Shown here: piece after piece, positions 42,794 through 51,376 of the stretch
Numbering within the stretch: position 1 is the stretch's first letter
How the letters are laid out: each line of letters starts with the position of its first letter
NCBI GenBank assembly: GCA_947625475.1
Contig: CANQOL010000001.1
Coordinates: forward strand, 106,487 to 170,486
Origin: an uncultured Acetatifactor sp.
GTDB lineage: Bacteria > Bacillota > Clostridia > Lachnospirales > Lachnospiraceae
DNA length: 64,000 nucleotides
Reading direction: 5' to 3'
Position numbers and translations under genes: made by a program
Notes under the pieces: model-generated
What the model was told of the DNA's origin: nothing
The model's input: the letters and a program-made list of their open reading frames with translations, nothing else
Databases searched by the model: none

Positions 42794-43168
42794 ATGACAC
42801 ACCCCAACGAATCCGCCGAAAACTACCTGGAGACCATCCTGATCCTGAGCCATTCCCACCCGGTCGTCCGCTCCGTGGATGTGGCGGAAGAACTGGGTTT
42901 TAAAAAGTCCAGCGTCAGTGTGGCCATGAAAAACCTGCGGGAGAAGAATCATATCACCGTCACCCGGGAGGGCTTTATCTATCTGACTGATTCCGGCCGG
43001 GAGATCGCCGAGATGATCTACGAGCGCCATCAGCTTCTCACCGCCTGGCTCACGCACCTTGGGGTGGATCCGAAGGTGGCCGCCCAGGACGCCTGCCGCA
43101 TCGAGCATGTCATCAGCCCGGAGAGCTTCGAAGCCATCAAAAAAGTCATTCAATCCCCGCAGCCTTGA
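42794..43168 (+). CDS. DtxR/MntR-family metal-dependent regulator
   Basis: A 124-residue repressor of the DtxR/MntR group. The N-terminal winged helix (residues about 6-65) reads ESAENYLETILILSHSHPVV, VDVAEELGFKKSSVSVAMKN and ITVTREGFIYLTDSGREIAE. The dimerisation part has RHQLLTAWLTHLGVDPKVAA and a metal-site-like CRIEHVISPESFEAIKK. Its length equals short MntR-like proteins lacking an SH3 domain. It probably senses Fe2+ or Mn2+, but no transporter target lies nearby. It converges on kdgK with a 61-bp gap. Confidence 0.88.
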   Translation: MTHPNESAENYLETILILSHSHPVVRSVDVAEELGFKKSSVSVAMKNLREKNHITVTREGFIYLTDSGREIAEMIYERHQLLTAWLTHLGVDPKVAAQDACRIEHVISPESFEAIKKVIQSPQP

Positions 43169-43229
43169 CCTTCTCTGTCAGACCGCCCCGGCAGCCGGAA
43201 GTCTCCTGCCCTCAGGGGGTTTGATCCTT

Positions 43230-44261
43230 TTATCTCTGCACCCGGCCGGAGGCGTCTCCCCCTGCCAGCGTCTCCACCTCTTTCCTGGATACCAGGTTAA
43301 AGTCCCCGGGGATCGTGTGCTTCAGAGCGGAGGCCGCCACGCCGAACTCCAGCGCAGCCCTGAAATCCTTTCCGTCCAGCATACCGCAGATCACGCCGCC
43401 CGCGAAGGAATCTCCGCCGCCCACCCGGTCCACGACGGGATGGATGCTGTACTCCCTGGAGTGATAAAACTCCCCGGTGTCTCTGGAGTAGATGCAGCCA
43501 GACCAGCCGTTGTCGGAAGCGCTCCGGCTCACGCGCAGGGACGAGACGCAGTACTCAAAATTAAACTTCTCCACCATCTGCTCAAAGATGGACCTGTAGC
43601 CTGCCAGCTCCAGTTCTCCCCCTGTCACGTCCGTCCCGCCGGGCTTAAAGCCCAGCACCAGCTCCGCATCCTCCTCGTTCCCGATACACACGTCCACATA
43701 CTGCATCAGACCGGTCATCACCTTCTGAGCCTTCTCGGAGGACCACAGCTTCTTGCGGAAGTTCAGATCCACGGATACCTTCAGGCCGTGCCTCCTGGCG
43801 GCAATCAAAGCCTCCTCGGTCAGCCTGGCCGCGCTGTCTGAGACAGCGGGAGTGATGCCGGTAAAGTGGAACCAGTCCGCCCCCTCAAAGATGGCGTCAA
43901 AGTCAAAATCCTCCTTGACTGCGGTGGAAATGGAGGAATGGGCCCTGTCATAAACCACCTTGGAGGGGCGCATGGCGGAGCCGGACTCCAGGTAATAGAT
44001 ACCGAGCCTCTCGCCGCACCTCGCAATATGCTTCGTGCCCACATTGTATTTTCTCAGGGCGGCCACAGCGCACTCTCCGATCTCATTGTCGGGCACTGCC
44101 GTCACAAATTCCACCTCATGTCCGTAATTGGCCAAAGACACCGCCACATTGGCCTCCCCGCCGCCGTAGCAGACGTCAAACTCGTCCGCCTGGATAAACT
44201 TCTCATTGTTGGGGGTGGACAGTCTCAGCATAATCTCCCCCATGGTAATCACTCTCGCCAT
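43230..44261 (-). CDS. kdgK: 2-keto-3-deoxygluconate kinase (PfkB family)
   Basis: Cytosolic sugar kinase of 343 residues that phosphorylates 2-keto-3-deoxygluconate to KDPG. It begins VITMGEIMLRLSTPNNEKFI, with PfkB motif GGGEANVAVSLANYGHEVEF and the C-terminal signature VDRVGGGDSFAGGVICGMLD containing the catalytic Asp. The HPVVDRVGGGDSF context is standard for KdgK. It directly follows the KDPG aldolase gene (49 bp), so the two steps of Entner-Doudoroff-type uronate or ketogluconate breakdown are encoded together. RBS AAGGAAC precedes the ATG. Confidence 0.92.
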   Translation of the reverse strand: MARVITMGEIMLRLSTPNNEKFIQADEFDVCYGGGEANVAVSLANYGHEVEFVTAVPDNEIGECAVAALRKYNVGTKHIARCGERLGIYYLESGSAMRPSKVVYDRAHSSISTAVKEDFDFDAIFEGADWFHFTGITPAVSDSAARLTEEALIAARRHGLKVSVDLNFRKKLWSSEKAQKVMTGLMQYVDVCIGNEEDAELVLGFKPGGTDVTGGELELAGYRSIFEQMVEKFNFEYCVSSLRVSRSASDNGWSGCIYSRDTGEFYHSREYSIHPVVDRVGGGDSFAGGVICGMLDGKDFRAALEFGVAASALKHTIPGDFNLVSRKEVETLAGGDASGRVQR

Positions 44262-44310
44262 TTTGCTCTGTTCCTTTCTCTCACATATTCTCTTTTGCCG
44301 TCCGTCTCTT

Positions 44311-45276
44311 TTATTTCTGCACCAGATGGACCGCGAAGCCGCCGATTTCCTCCTTCAGGTAGATGGCCTTCAGCCTGCCCTTTGCATCTCTCCTGGCGGA
44401 GTCCTCGTTAAACTCCGCTCCCAGCACGCCGGCCAGATAGTTGACTGCCCTGTCCATATAGTTGGTGCGGACCGCGATATGGCCGTTATCTCCCAGGTAA
44501 GGGCTCTTCATGACCTCCAGAGCGGTGCCCGCGAAGATGGAGCTGTCTCCCGCCTTCTGGGGCATACCGAAGAGATAGGCGAATCTCCCGGCGGTTCTGG
44601 CGGCCTCCTTTTCATCCCTGGCGTTGACACCCACATGGGCCAGCTCGAAGCCCAGCATGGTCTGCACGGCCTCCCTGGTGAGCTGCTCGATCCTGTCCCA
44701 CTCTCCCGCCCTGATCAGATCTCCGGGCACCATCCAGGAGCCGCCGCAGGCGATGACCCTGTCAAAGTCCAGATAGGAGGTCAGGTTCCCGGCGTTGATG
44801 CCGCCTGTGGGCATGAACCTCATGTTCCCATAGGGCGCCGCCATCGCCTTGATCTTGGCGAGCCCGCCGGACTGCTCCGCCGGGAAGAACTTCACCACAT
44901 CCAGCCCCAGCTCAATGGCCTGCTCAATATCCGAGGGGCTGGAGGTCCCGGGCACAATGGGAACCTTCTTGTCCAGGCAGTACCGCACGGTCCTGGGATT
45001 CAGTCCGGGGCTCACGATAAACTGGGCACCCGCCTCCACGGCCGCGTCCACCTGCGCCGCATTCAGCACCGTTCCCGCCCCCACGCACATCTGCGGGAAG
45101 TTCTCGGTCATGGCCTTGATAGCCTCCGCCGCCGCGTCCGTGCGGAAGGTCACCTCCGCGCAGGGCAGCCCCCCCGCGCACAGAGCCTTCGCAAGCGGCA
45201 CCGCATCCTCCCCTCTGTCAATTTTTACCACCGGCACAATGCCGATCCTGCCAAGTTTCTCTAAAACTGCGTTCAT
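44311..45276 (-). CDS. kdgA: KHG/KDPG aldolase fused to a C-terminal VOC-like domain
   Basis: A 321-residue protein. Residues 1 to about 205 are class I KDPG aldolase (Eda): GIVPVVKIDRGEDAVPLAKA, EVTFRTDAAAEAIKAM with the catalytic Glu, Schiff-base Lys in GLDVVKFFPAEQSGGLAKIK and MPTGGINAGNLTSYL. It cleaves KDPG to pyruvate and glyceraldehyde-3-phosphate. Residues about 210-321 form a second domain resembling a glyoxalase/VOC fold: LGFELAHVGVNARDEKEAAR, GDNGHIAVRTNYMDRAVNYL and LKEEIGGFAVHLVQK. Ordinary Eda ends near 210. The role of the VOC part is unknown. RBS GAGGAAA precedes the ATG; a TTGGAA-18-TATACT promoter lies upstream. Confidence 0.9.
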   Translation of the reverse strand: MNAVLEKLGRIGIVPVVKIDRGEDAVPLAKALCAGGLPCAEVTFRTDAAAEAIKAMTENFPQMCVGAGTVLNAAQVDAAVEAGAQFIVSPGLNPRTVRYCLDKKVPIVPGTSSPSDIEQAIELGLDVVKFFPAEQSGGLAKIKAMAAPYGNMRFMPTGGINAGNLTSYLDFDRVIACGGSWMVPGDLIRAGEWDRIEQLTREAVQTMLGFELAHVGVNARDEKEAARTAGRFAYLFGMPQKAGDSSIFAGTALEVMKSPYLGDNGHIAVRTNYMDRAVNYLAGVLGAEFNEDSARRDAKGRLKAIYLKEEIGGFAVHLVQK

Positions 45277-45373
45277 TTTTCCTCCGATCTCCCCGTCCCG
45301 GGACAGGGACTTGATTTATGCCTGGGTTCTCCCCAGAGGGAAGGGGCAGCAAATATGAGATGTAAGTGCTTTC

Positions 45374-45403
45374 AGTATAGCATATTTTCCCTGTGGCTTC
45401 CAA
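45374..45403 (-). promoter_or_regulatory. Promoter of the kdgA-kdgK operon
   Basis: Minus-strand TTGGAA (45403-45398), 18-bp spacer, TATACT (45379-45374), about 100 bp before the kdgA ATG. It starts 30 bp after the membrane protein gene that ends at 45441. Confidence 0.7.
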
Positions 45404-45440
45404 CTGAAAAAAACTTTTTGAAACACCTTCCCCGGCCCTC

Positions 45441-46646
45441 CTACAGCTCCAGGGGCATGCGCAGGTAGGTAAGCATGTTGCACAGGTACAGGGCCGCCCC
45501 CAGACCTGCCGCTGCGGTTCCCAGTACCGCCGTCCCCCAGACCGCTTCCTCCGTCCTTTCCTGAAGCCTCTCCAGCGCCATGGCAGCCGCCGGCGACAGA
45601 AGCAGACAGGCTCCCCCGAAAAAGAGCCCGGGCGAATAGAGCAGCGGAATCAGCCTGAGGGCCCAGTCCCCCAGACGCTGCAGCACATCCCACGGGAACA
45701 GGCTCAGGGAAAACACCCACAGCACGCACCCGCACAGGAAAAGCACCCCGGTTCCCTTTCTCCAGTCCACGCCTCCCCCCGCAAAGGCAGTCCAGGCCAG
45801 GGCCGCCAGCCCGATCATCAGCGCAAGCCCCAGTCCCGGCAGATCCTCCTTGTAGGCAAAGGTCACAAAGTATCTTCCCAAAGAATATCCTCTCTGGGAG
45901 ATACAGGCCAGGGGCATCCCCAGATCCCCGTATCCTCCTGTCAGGTACGCGGCCAATCGGACCACCACCGGCAGACAAAGCAGGCAGCCCGCCCCGGCGG
46001 CGGGCAGCGGCCATGCCTTCTTCCCAAACAGACAGATCAAAACCGTGACCCCCAGCGTGACCGCCAGCAGGATACTGCTCGCATACCCGATCCCCGCCAG
46101 AGAGAGAGCCGCCCACAGCCCGTCCCGCAGCCGAGAGCCTTCCTCCCCCCAGCCCATCACGCCGGCGATTCCGTACAGATAAAACGGGACCAGCATCCAG
46201 GCCGCCGCCTGCCACAGATCCGCCCTGTCATAGCACAGATAAATCCGGTAAGGGCAGGTCACGTACAGCAGAGTCCCCAGGTACACCGCTGCCCTCCCCT
46301 GCAGAAGCCTGCGGCACAGCAGATACATTCCCGTCAGGGTTCCCGCCTGGATCACCAGAAGGCTCAGCTGGTAAGCCCTTGCCATATTCCCGCAAAGCCG
46401 GTATACCAGGGCCGGCAGCCAGAGCCACAGATTTGAGTCCATGGCGTGAAGCTGTCCGCCGCCCGCAAGGATCGCTTCCCTTGAGGCAAACAGGGACAGT
46501 CCCCCCGCCAGTTCCTCCATTCTGGCCGTCCAGGATGAAATGTCCGCTCCCGGCAGGATATAACCGCAGGCGGCCGGCGCTGAGACCGCCAGAAGCAGGA
46601 TCCCGTACAACGCTTTTGAAAAAGGCAATTTTTCCCGCAGATTCAT
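45441..46646 (-). CDS. Polytopic membrane protein, YfhO/GT-C-like
   Basis: A 401-residue integral membrane protein with about 10 predicted TM helices. It starts MNLREKLPFSKALYGILLLA and shows the loop ADISSWTARMEELAGGLSLF and segments such as CPYRIYLCYDRADLWQAAAW. It resembles a shortened version of the two large upstream proteins (same motifs YVTCPYRIYLCYDRADLW and RGYSLGRYFV). These recall GT-C glycosyltransferases or YfhO, in which an acidic residue in the first loop is catalytic, but I cannot prove activity. RBS AAAGGAG precedes the ATG at 46646, which overlaps the previous stop by 4 bp, so it is the third gene of a three-gene operon. Confidence 0.7.
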   Translation of the reverse strand: MNLREKLPFSKALYGILLLAVSAPAACGYILPGADISSWTARMEELAGGLSLFASREAILAGGGQLHAMDSNLWLWLPALVYRLCGNMARAYQLSLLVIQAGTLTGMYLLCRRLLQGRAAVYLGTLLYVTCPYRIYLCYDRADLWQAAAWMLVPFYLYGIAGVMGWGEEGSRLRDGLWAALSLAGIGYASSILLAVTLGVTVLICLFGKKAWPLPAAGAGCLLCLPVVVRLAAYLTGGYGDLGMPLACISQRGYSLGRYFVTFAYKEDLPGLGLALMIGLAALAWTAFAGGGVDWRKGTGVLFLCGCVLWVFSLSLFPWDVLQRLGDWALRLIPLLYSPGLFFGGACLLLSPAAAMALERLQERTEEAVWGTAVLGTAAAGLGAALYLCNMLTYLRMPLEL

Positions 46647-48910
46647 GTCAGCCGCTCCTTTCTGATCCGCGCCTTCCGCTTCCTGAAGACAAAACACCCG
46701 GCCAGGCCAGATATCGTCAGCGCCGAAAGCAGCTCTGCCAGACGGTAAACCGGGAATCCCCCATACCATACCCTCAGCGCCCCCGCATATCCGGCGGGGA
46801 CTGCAATCCTCAGATCCCCGTGCTCCCCTCTCTGCTCCGTCAGATAGGGGGATTCTCCGGCGGCTTCCCCCGCCTCCAGCTGATATCCCCTATATCCGAT
46901 CAGCGGAAGCTCCAGATACCGGGTCTGGGCGGTCTCATTTTCTACTGTCATCCGGATCTCTGTGCCGTTTTTTTCATAATCGGACCAGAGCAGTCCTTCC
47001 TCCCCCCTCGGCCCGTGGTAATAGTAGTCCGAAACCAGCGTTCCCTGCAGCAGATATTCCCCGTTGCCGACTCCCTCTGTTCCCATGTTCTTCGCCGTGT
47101 AGAGGCGCACAACCGGCCTGCTGTAGGCAATGTCATTCACATGGTAAACGGCGGAGCCCACTCCCAGCACTGTCAGGAAAAGCAGAAGCCCTTTGACAAA
47201 TCCCCTGGCCTTTTTTGTCTCTCCCTTTGACGCCTCCCCCAGCCAGCACGCCAAAAACACGGTAAAAAACGCGCACAGCGCGGTGGCGGGCGCCATCATT
47301 CTGGTGGGAAACTGGATGGAGGTGACCAGATACCGCACTCCAGGCACCTTTGCCAGAGCGTCCCAGGGAAAATATCGGGTGCTCAGAAACCATACGGCCA
47401 GGACGGCCCCCGCCAGCCGGTCGCAGATCCCGGTATAGGGATTGTCCCTGCCCGCCCGTCTGAGCAGTCCGTAAAACGCCAGGGCCGCCCAAAAAGCGAT
47501 TCCCAGCTGGATCGGCTCACAGTGAAACATCCCCGTCTGGACCGCCCCCATATTGGGCCACAGCTGAAGCGCCCCCGCCAGCTCGGTTCCCTTGCCCTGG
47601 ATCGAATAATTGACCAGATCGTTGAGACCGTATTTGTCCTGGCCCATCATATACAGCAGAGGGATCCAGAACCAGGCGTTCAGCGCCAGGGTGATCAAAG
47701 CGGCCTGCAGCAGCTGAACAAAGGTCTGTCTCCGAAAGGTCCTTCTCCAAAACAGCACGCAGACCGTCAGCACGGCCGCAGCGGTCATTTCCGTGGAAAT
47801 CACATGAGTCTGCACGATCCCCGAAAGGCCGACGATCAGGTAAACCTTATATTTTCCATATTCCTTCCCCTCAATATCCCCTGTGTAAAGCAGGTAAAGG
47901 CCGCAGCAGAGCAGCGGAAAAAACATCATTGCCAGGGTTTCCCCCAGGGCCATCTGGTTGTAAAGATTGTAAACCCAATAGGGGGAAATCACATAGAGCA
48001 CGCTTCCCAGCAGGGCGGGAAGACGGCGGCGCGCACATCTGTAAAAGGAAATATAGGCGATCCAGGCCGCGGCCCCGTTTATTACAAACAGAAACATTTT
48101 GTAGGAGGTCATAATACTGAAGCCCACCGCCCGGAAGAAAACCGGCAGGAGCAGAAAAAGCTCCCCGTAGAAGGTGGACACCGCATAGCCGTGATCATAC
48201 AGCCAATAGCTCTGAACCCATACCGGGAACCACCTCCCCTGCCGCAGGGTTTGAAACAGCCCCTCTATCCGGAGCAGATGGAAACCGCCGTCCGCTGCCA
48301 GATCAAAATAATCTGTCAGATAGGGATAACCGGACAAAAGCACCGCCCCGAGAAGTCCCCAGAATACCAACTGCTGTTCCCAGCTCATTCTTCCGGACAG
48401 GATCCTGTCCCGCACCCAAACCAGCCCGTCCCCGGCCAAAAACAGCACCGCCAGACAGAAAACCAGGATTCGGCTCCCCAAATTCAGCCGGGACAGCGAA
48501 AGGGACTCCACCTGCCCGTCATTTCCCCCCGGGAATTCGCAGATCAGGGACACCTGGCTTAAGCGGTCAAAAACGTACAGTTCAAATTCTGTACCGGTCT
48601 GCCCTGCATAAAGAGTAACCGGATTACAGCGAAGGGCCTTGTATTTCGCATCCGTGCTCTCCACCTTTATGGTGATATTGCTGCTGTTTTCCGGCACATT
48701 GATGCGAACCCGGTAAACTCCCGGCGTCAGCGCCAGGTCTGTTCTGCGGAAAGCGCTGGTATCCTGGGCTCTGACAGCCTGCTCCGAGATCTCGCTTCCC
48801 TTGATTTCATACAGGGTCTGTTCCCTCCGGAAACACCCCGGCAGAAGCGCTGCCAGCAGGACCGCCTCCAGGAAAAGCAGGATCCCCCATTTTTTTATTT
48901 TCTTCCCCAC
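46643..48910 (-). CDS. Large membrane protein with 6-pyruvoyl-tetrahydropterin synthase-related domain (PF10131-like)
   Basis: A 755-residue integral membrane protein. After a lipobox-like signal (LLAALLPGC, about residue 26) comes a beta-rich extracytoplasmic domain, then about 12 TM helices. The segment TDYFDLAADGGFHLLRIEGL, followed by QTLRQGRWFPVWVQSYWLYD, is the hallmark of the PF10131 PTPS_related membrane family, whose function is unknown despite its name. A second exposed domain follows (residues about 610-720). GTG at 48910 overlaps the previous stop by 16 bp. It is a paralogue of the next gene upstream, with the same order of domains. It may be a GT-C enzyme acting on undecaprenyl-linked sugars; this is inference. 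Confidence 0.78.
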   Translation of the reverse strand: MGKKIKKWGILLFLEAVLLAALLPGCFRREQTLYEIKGSEISEQAVRAQDTSAFRRTDLALTPGVYRVRINVPENSSNITIKVESTDAKYKALRCNPVTLYAGQTGTEFELYVFDRLSQVSLICEFPGGNDGQVESLSLSRLNLGSRILVFCLAVLFLAGDGLVWVRDRILSGRMSWEQQLVFWGLLGAVLLSGYPYLTDYFDLAADGGFHLLRIEGLFQTLRQGRWFPVWVQSYWLYDHGYAVSTFYGELFLLLPVFFRAVGFSIMTSYKMFLFVINGAAAWIAYISFYRCARRRLPALLGSVLYVISPYWVYNLYNQMALGETLAMMFFPLLCCGLYLLYTGDIEGKEYGKYKVYLIVGLSGIVQTHVISTEMTAAAVLTVCVLFWRRTFRRQTFVQLLQAALITLALNAWFWIPLLYMMGQDKYGLNDLVNYSIQGKGTELAGALQLWPNMGAVQTGMFHCEPIQLGIAFWAALAFYGLLRRAGRDNPYTGICDRLAGAVLAVWFLSTRYFPWDALAKVPGVRYLVTSIQFPTRMMAPATALCAFFTVFLACWLGEASKGETKKARGFVKGLLLFLTVLGVGSAVYHVNDIAYSRPVVRLYTAKNMGTEGVGNGEYLLQGTLVSDYYYHGPRGEEGLLWSDYEKNGTEIRMTVENETAQTRYLELPLIGYRGYQLEAGEAAGESPYLTEQRGEHGDLRIAVPAGYAGALRVWYGGFPVYRLAELLSALTISGLAGCFVFRKRKARIRKERLT

Positions 48911-51180
48911 GCTGCCCTTCCTTTCCTTCTCATCACCGCGCTTGCCGTCAAAATACCCAGCGTGGCCAGTGACAGCAGTTCGCTGAGCCTCCAGTACAAC
49001 GGGCTGTAAAAGCCGACCCGGACCTGACCCTGGAACTCAGGGGGTATCACCACCCGCACCACATGATTCTCACCTGAAACTACCTGTAAGGGCGTCCTTT
49101 CCTCTCCGCCAAATGCCCTGTATCCCTTGTAATACAGCATGGGAAGCTCCACATAGCCTTCCTCTTTCCCTGTATTGGTACATACCATGTCAGCCTGCAG
49201 ATAGTTTTTTGTATAGTCACTGTAAGAGACATTCCCTCCCGTGACCGGGGCCCGGTACATGAGCTCCTCCTCCCTCGTCCCCTCTATCAGATATTCCGCC
49301 CCGGAGATATAGCCGCTCCCCTTTCCTTCCTCATTGTACACAGTAATCAGCGCATGATCCCTGCACACATAATCCAGCAGATACATGCTGGAGGTAGTAA
49401 CTCCCAGAAGCGCCGTAAGAGCACACAGATACAGACAGGTTTTCTGCCCCCGCCAGCGGAAATACCAAAGCAGATATCCAAACAGGGACACCAGGAAAAC
49501 CGTAGCCCACCCCAGGAAACGGTTTGGGAACTGGATACTGCTCACCAGAGAGGCGGCCACCCTGCCAAGGGCCTGGATCCGGTCCCAGGGGAACACGCTC
49601 AGGCTCATCAGCATCAGCATTCCCCCAAAGCAGAACGCCGCCTTTGAAAACCCCGTCAGAATCCGTCCCTCCCCCGCCTGGACAGATCTCAGCCTTCCTC
49701 CAAACCAAAGGATCAGATAAATCAGGAATCCAATAACCAGGACCAATCCCACTCCCAGAGCGTGTGAATACTGCATCCCTGTATCTCCCCCCAATGCATT
49801 ACTCCCATGCTTCCAAAAGTGAAAGGCCAGCTGGGGCAGCAGCAGCCCTCTGTCCTGAATTGTCCTCATATACACATGTTTGATGTGTACATCCTGTGTG
49901 AGATAATAATCCAAAAAAGGGACCAGATGCCAAAGGCTCAGCCCCACAGCCGCCAGGGCGCCCTTTGCCAGCTCCCGAAATGTCTCCCAGACAAATATTT
50001 TCCGGATAAAAACCAGACACAGGATCACTGTCAGAAAAGCTGTAATCTCGCAGGTAAGCACATGGGTCTGTATCAGCCCCGCATACCCCACGGCAAGGGG
50101 AAGCCATGCGCTTCTGTAAGAGGACGCCTTCGGATTTTCCGTGAACACACGGTAAAACCCGTACAGAACCAGCGGCAGGAAGGCAAACGCAGTCCCCTCT
50201 CCAATGGCGGCGGTGATGATCATCTTGTAAATCCGGAAAATGGACAGTGTATAGAGAGCGCTGCAGGCTGTGCCGATCTCCCAGCGCCGGAAGATTCTTC
50301 CGAAGCAGAAGTAGGCGATCCAGGCCGTGGCAAAGCAGACGGCAATCCCGTATGCATTGTAGCTTTCCATAACGGTAAAGCCCGCCAGTCTGAGCAGAGC
50401 CGGGAAAAGCAGGAAAAGATCACAGTAGAAAACGCCGCTGGCATACCCGTACCCCTGAATCCACTCCGGTTCCAGCCTCACGGGAATCTGACCGCTGAGG
50501 ATCCCGTCCTTTACCCCTTCAATCCGGTGCATATGATATACCAGATCCGCTCCGAAAATATTTCCGTTCAGCAGATACGGGATTGCAGCAATCAGAGCAG
50601 TCAATGTCACGAAGAAAACCACATTCTTCCGATATCTGGGAATCCCAAAGGTCCTGTCAAAAAGAATCCAGAGGTATCCCAAGAGCCAGAGCAGGTAGAG
50701 GGCCCCCAGGGACACCAGGCAGCGGATCCAGAGCTGATCCGTCTCCACCACGGTCAGATCCGCCGTCGTCAGCTCTCCCGTTCCGGAATAACGGACCCAC
50801 ACCTGCAGCTCCCGGGTGCCCTCGAAGAGCCAGAACAGGAAATCCGTCTGATCCATTCCCTGAAACAGTTCCTCCCCGTTACAGAGAAGGCCGCCGTAAA
50901 ATACGGTCCCGTCCGAGACGCCGCACTGGTTCAACATATCCGTACCGCTCTCATACCGGAGCCGCACGGAATACACGCCGGCCGGCAGGGCAATGTGCTC
51001 AAACAAAACCGCCTGTTCTTCCGCCGTCCCCTCCTGAAAGACGTGCTGCCCCTCGAAAAAATATTCCCGGTTCTCCTGCAGCAGCCGCACAGCGCACAGC
51101 AGGCAGAGAAGGAAAAAAACTCCGCTGACCGTCCAAAAAATCTTCCTTTTGAAAACAGAAAGTTCTCTCAATTTCAACAT
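48895..51180 (-). CDS. Large membrane protein with PF10131-like domain, paralogue
   Basis: A 761-residue integral membrane protein with a signal anchor, a beta-sandwich-like extracytoplasmic region (ALPAGVYSVRLRYESGTDML), about 12 TM helices and a second exposed domain. It carries YHMHRIEGVKDGILSGQIPV and LEPEWIQGYGYASGVFYCDL, matching the equivalent positions of its paralogue. Start is ATG 51180 after GGAGGGGGGAGAGA; the frame extends 18 codons upstream without a good site. A strong promoter lies 72 bp upstream, so this is the first gene of the three-gene operon. The close pairing suggests either two enzymes for two sugars or a heterodimer. Function not known. Confidence 0.78.
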   Translation of the reverse strand: MLKLRELSVFKRKIFWTVSGVFFLLCLLCAVRLLQENREYFFEGQHVFQEGTAEEQAVLFEHIALPAGVYSVRLRYESGTDMLNQCGVSDGTVFYGGLLCNGEELFQGMDQTDFLFWLFEGTRELQVWVRYSGTGELTTADLTVVETDQLWIRCLVSLGALYLLWLLGYLWILFDRTFGIPRYRKNVVFFVTLTALIAAIPYLLNGNIFGADLVYHMHRIEGVKDGILSGQIPVRLEPEWIQGYGYASGVFYCDLFLLFPALLRLAGFTVMESYNAYGIAVCFATAWIAYFCFGRIFRRWEIGTACSALYTLSIFRIYKMIITAAIGEGTAFAFLPLVLYGFYRVFTENPKASSYRSAWLPLAVGYAGLIQTHVLTCEITAFLTVILCLVFIRKIFVWETFRELAKGALAAVGLSLWHLVPFLDYYLTQDVHIKHVYMRTIQDRGLLLPQLAFHFWKHGSNALGGDTGMQYSHALGVGLVLVIGFLIYLILWFGGRLRSVQAGEGRILTGFSKAAFCFGGMLMLMSLSVFPWDRIQALGRVAASLVSSIQFPNRFLGWATVFLVSLFGYLLWYFRWRGQKTCLYLCALTALLGVTTSSMYLLDYVCRDHALITVYNEEGKGSGYISGAEYLIEGTREEELMYRAPVTGGNVSYSDYTKNYLQADMVCTNTGKEEGYVELPMLYYKGYRAFGGEERTPLQVVSGENHVVRVVIPPEFQGQVRVGFYSPLYWRLSELLSLATLGILTASAVMRRKGRAAWGRK

Positions 51181-51251
51181 TCTCTCCCCCCTCCTGCTTG
51201 GGGGCGCGTCCCAGGCCGCGAATTCTAAGGCCACCCGTCACACCAGCTTTC

Positions 51252-51281
51252 ATTATAACAACAAAACAGGTTCCCTTGCAA
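51252..51281 (-). promoter_or_regulatory. Promoter of the three-gene membrane protein operon
   Basis: Minus-strand TTGCAA (51281-51276), 18-bp spacer, TATAAT (51257-51252), about 70 bp before the first gene. Confidence 0.7.
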
Positions 51282-51309
51282 CACAATATTCCCTTTTTCC
51301 CCTTCCCCC

Positions 51310-51338
51310 TTTTCAAACCGCCCCATTTCCTGTATAAT
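51310..51338 (+). promoter_or_regulatory. Probable promoter of the GH27 gene
   Basis: TATAAT (51333-51338) with a weak TTTTCA (51310-51315) 17 bp upstream, 39 bp before the ATG at 51377, whose ribosome binding site is AAAGGAGG. Confidence 0.55.
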
Positions 51339-51376
51339 GTCCCTAGAATAAACGTTCCTTCAAAGGAGGCAGCCTT

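Noticed and set aside
43170..43229. Terminator between the DtxR-type gene and kdgK
   Set aside because: Only weak pairing and no clear T run were seen.
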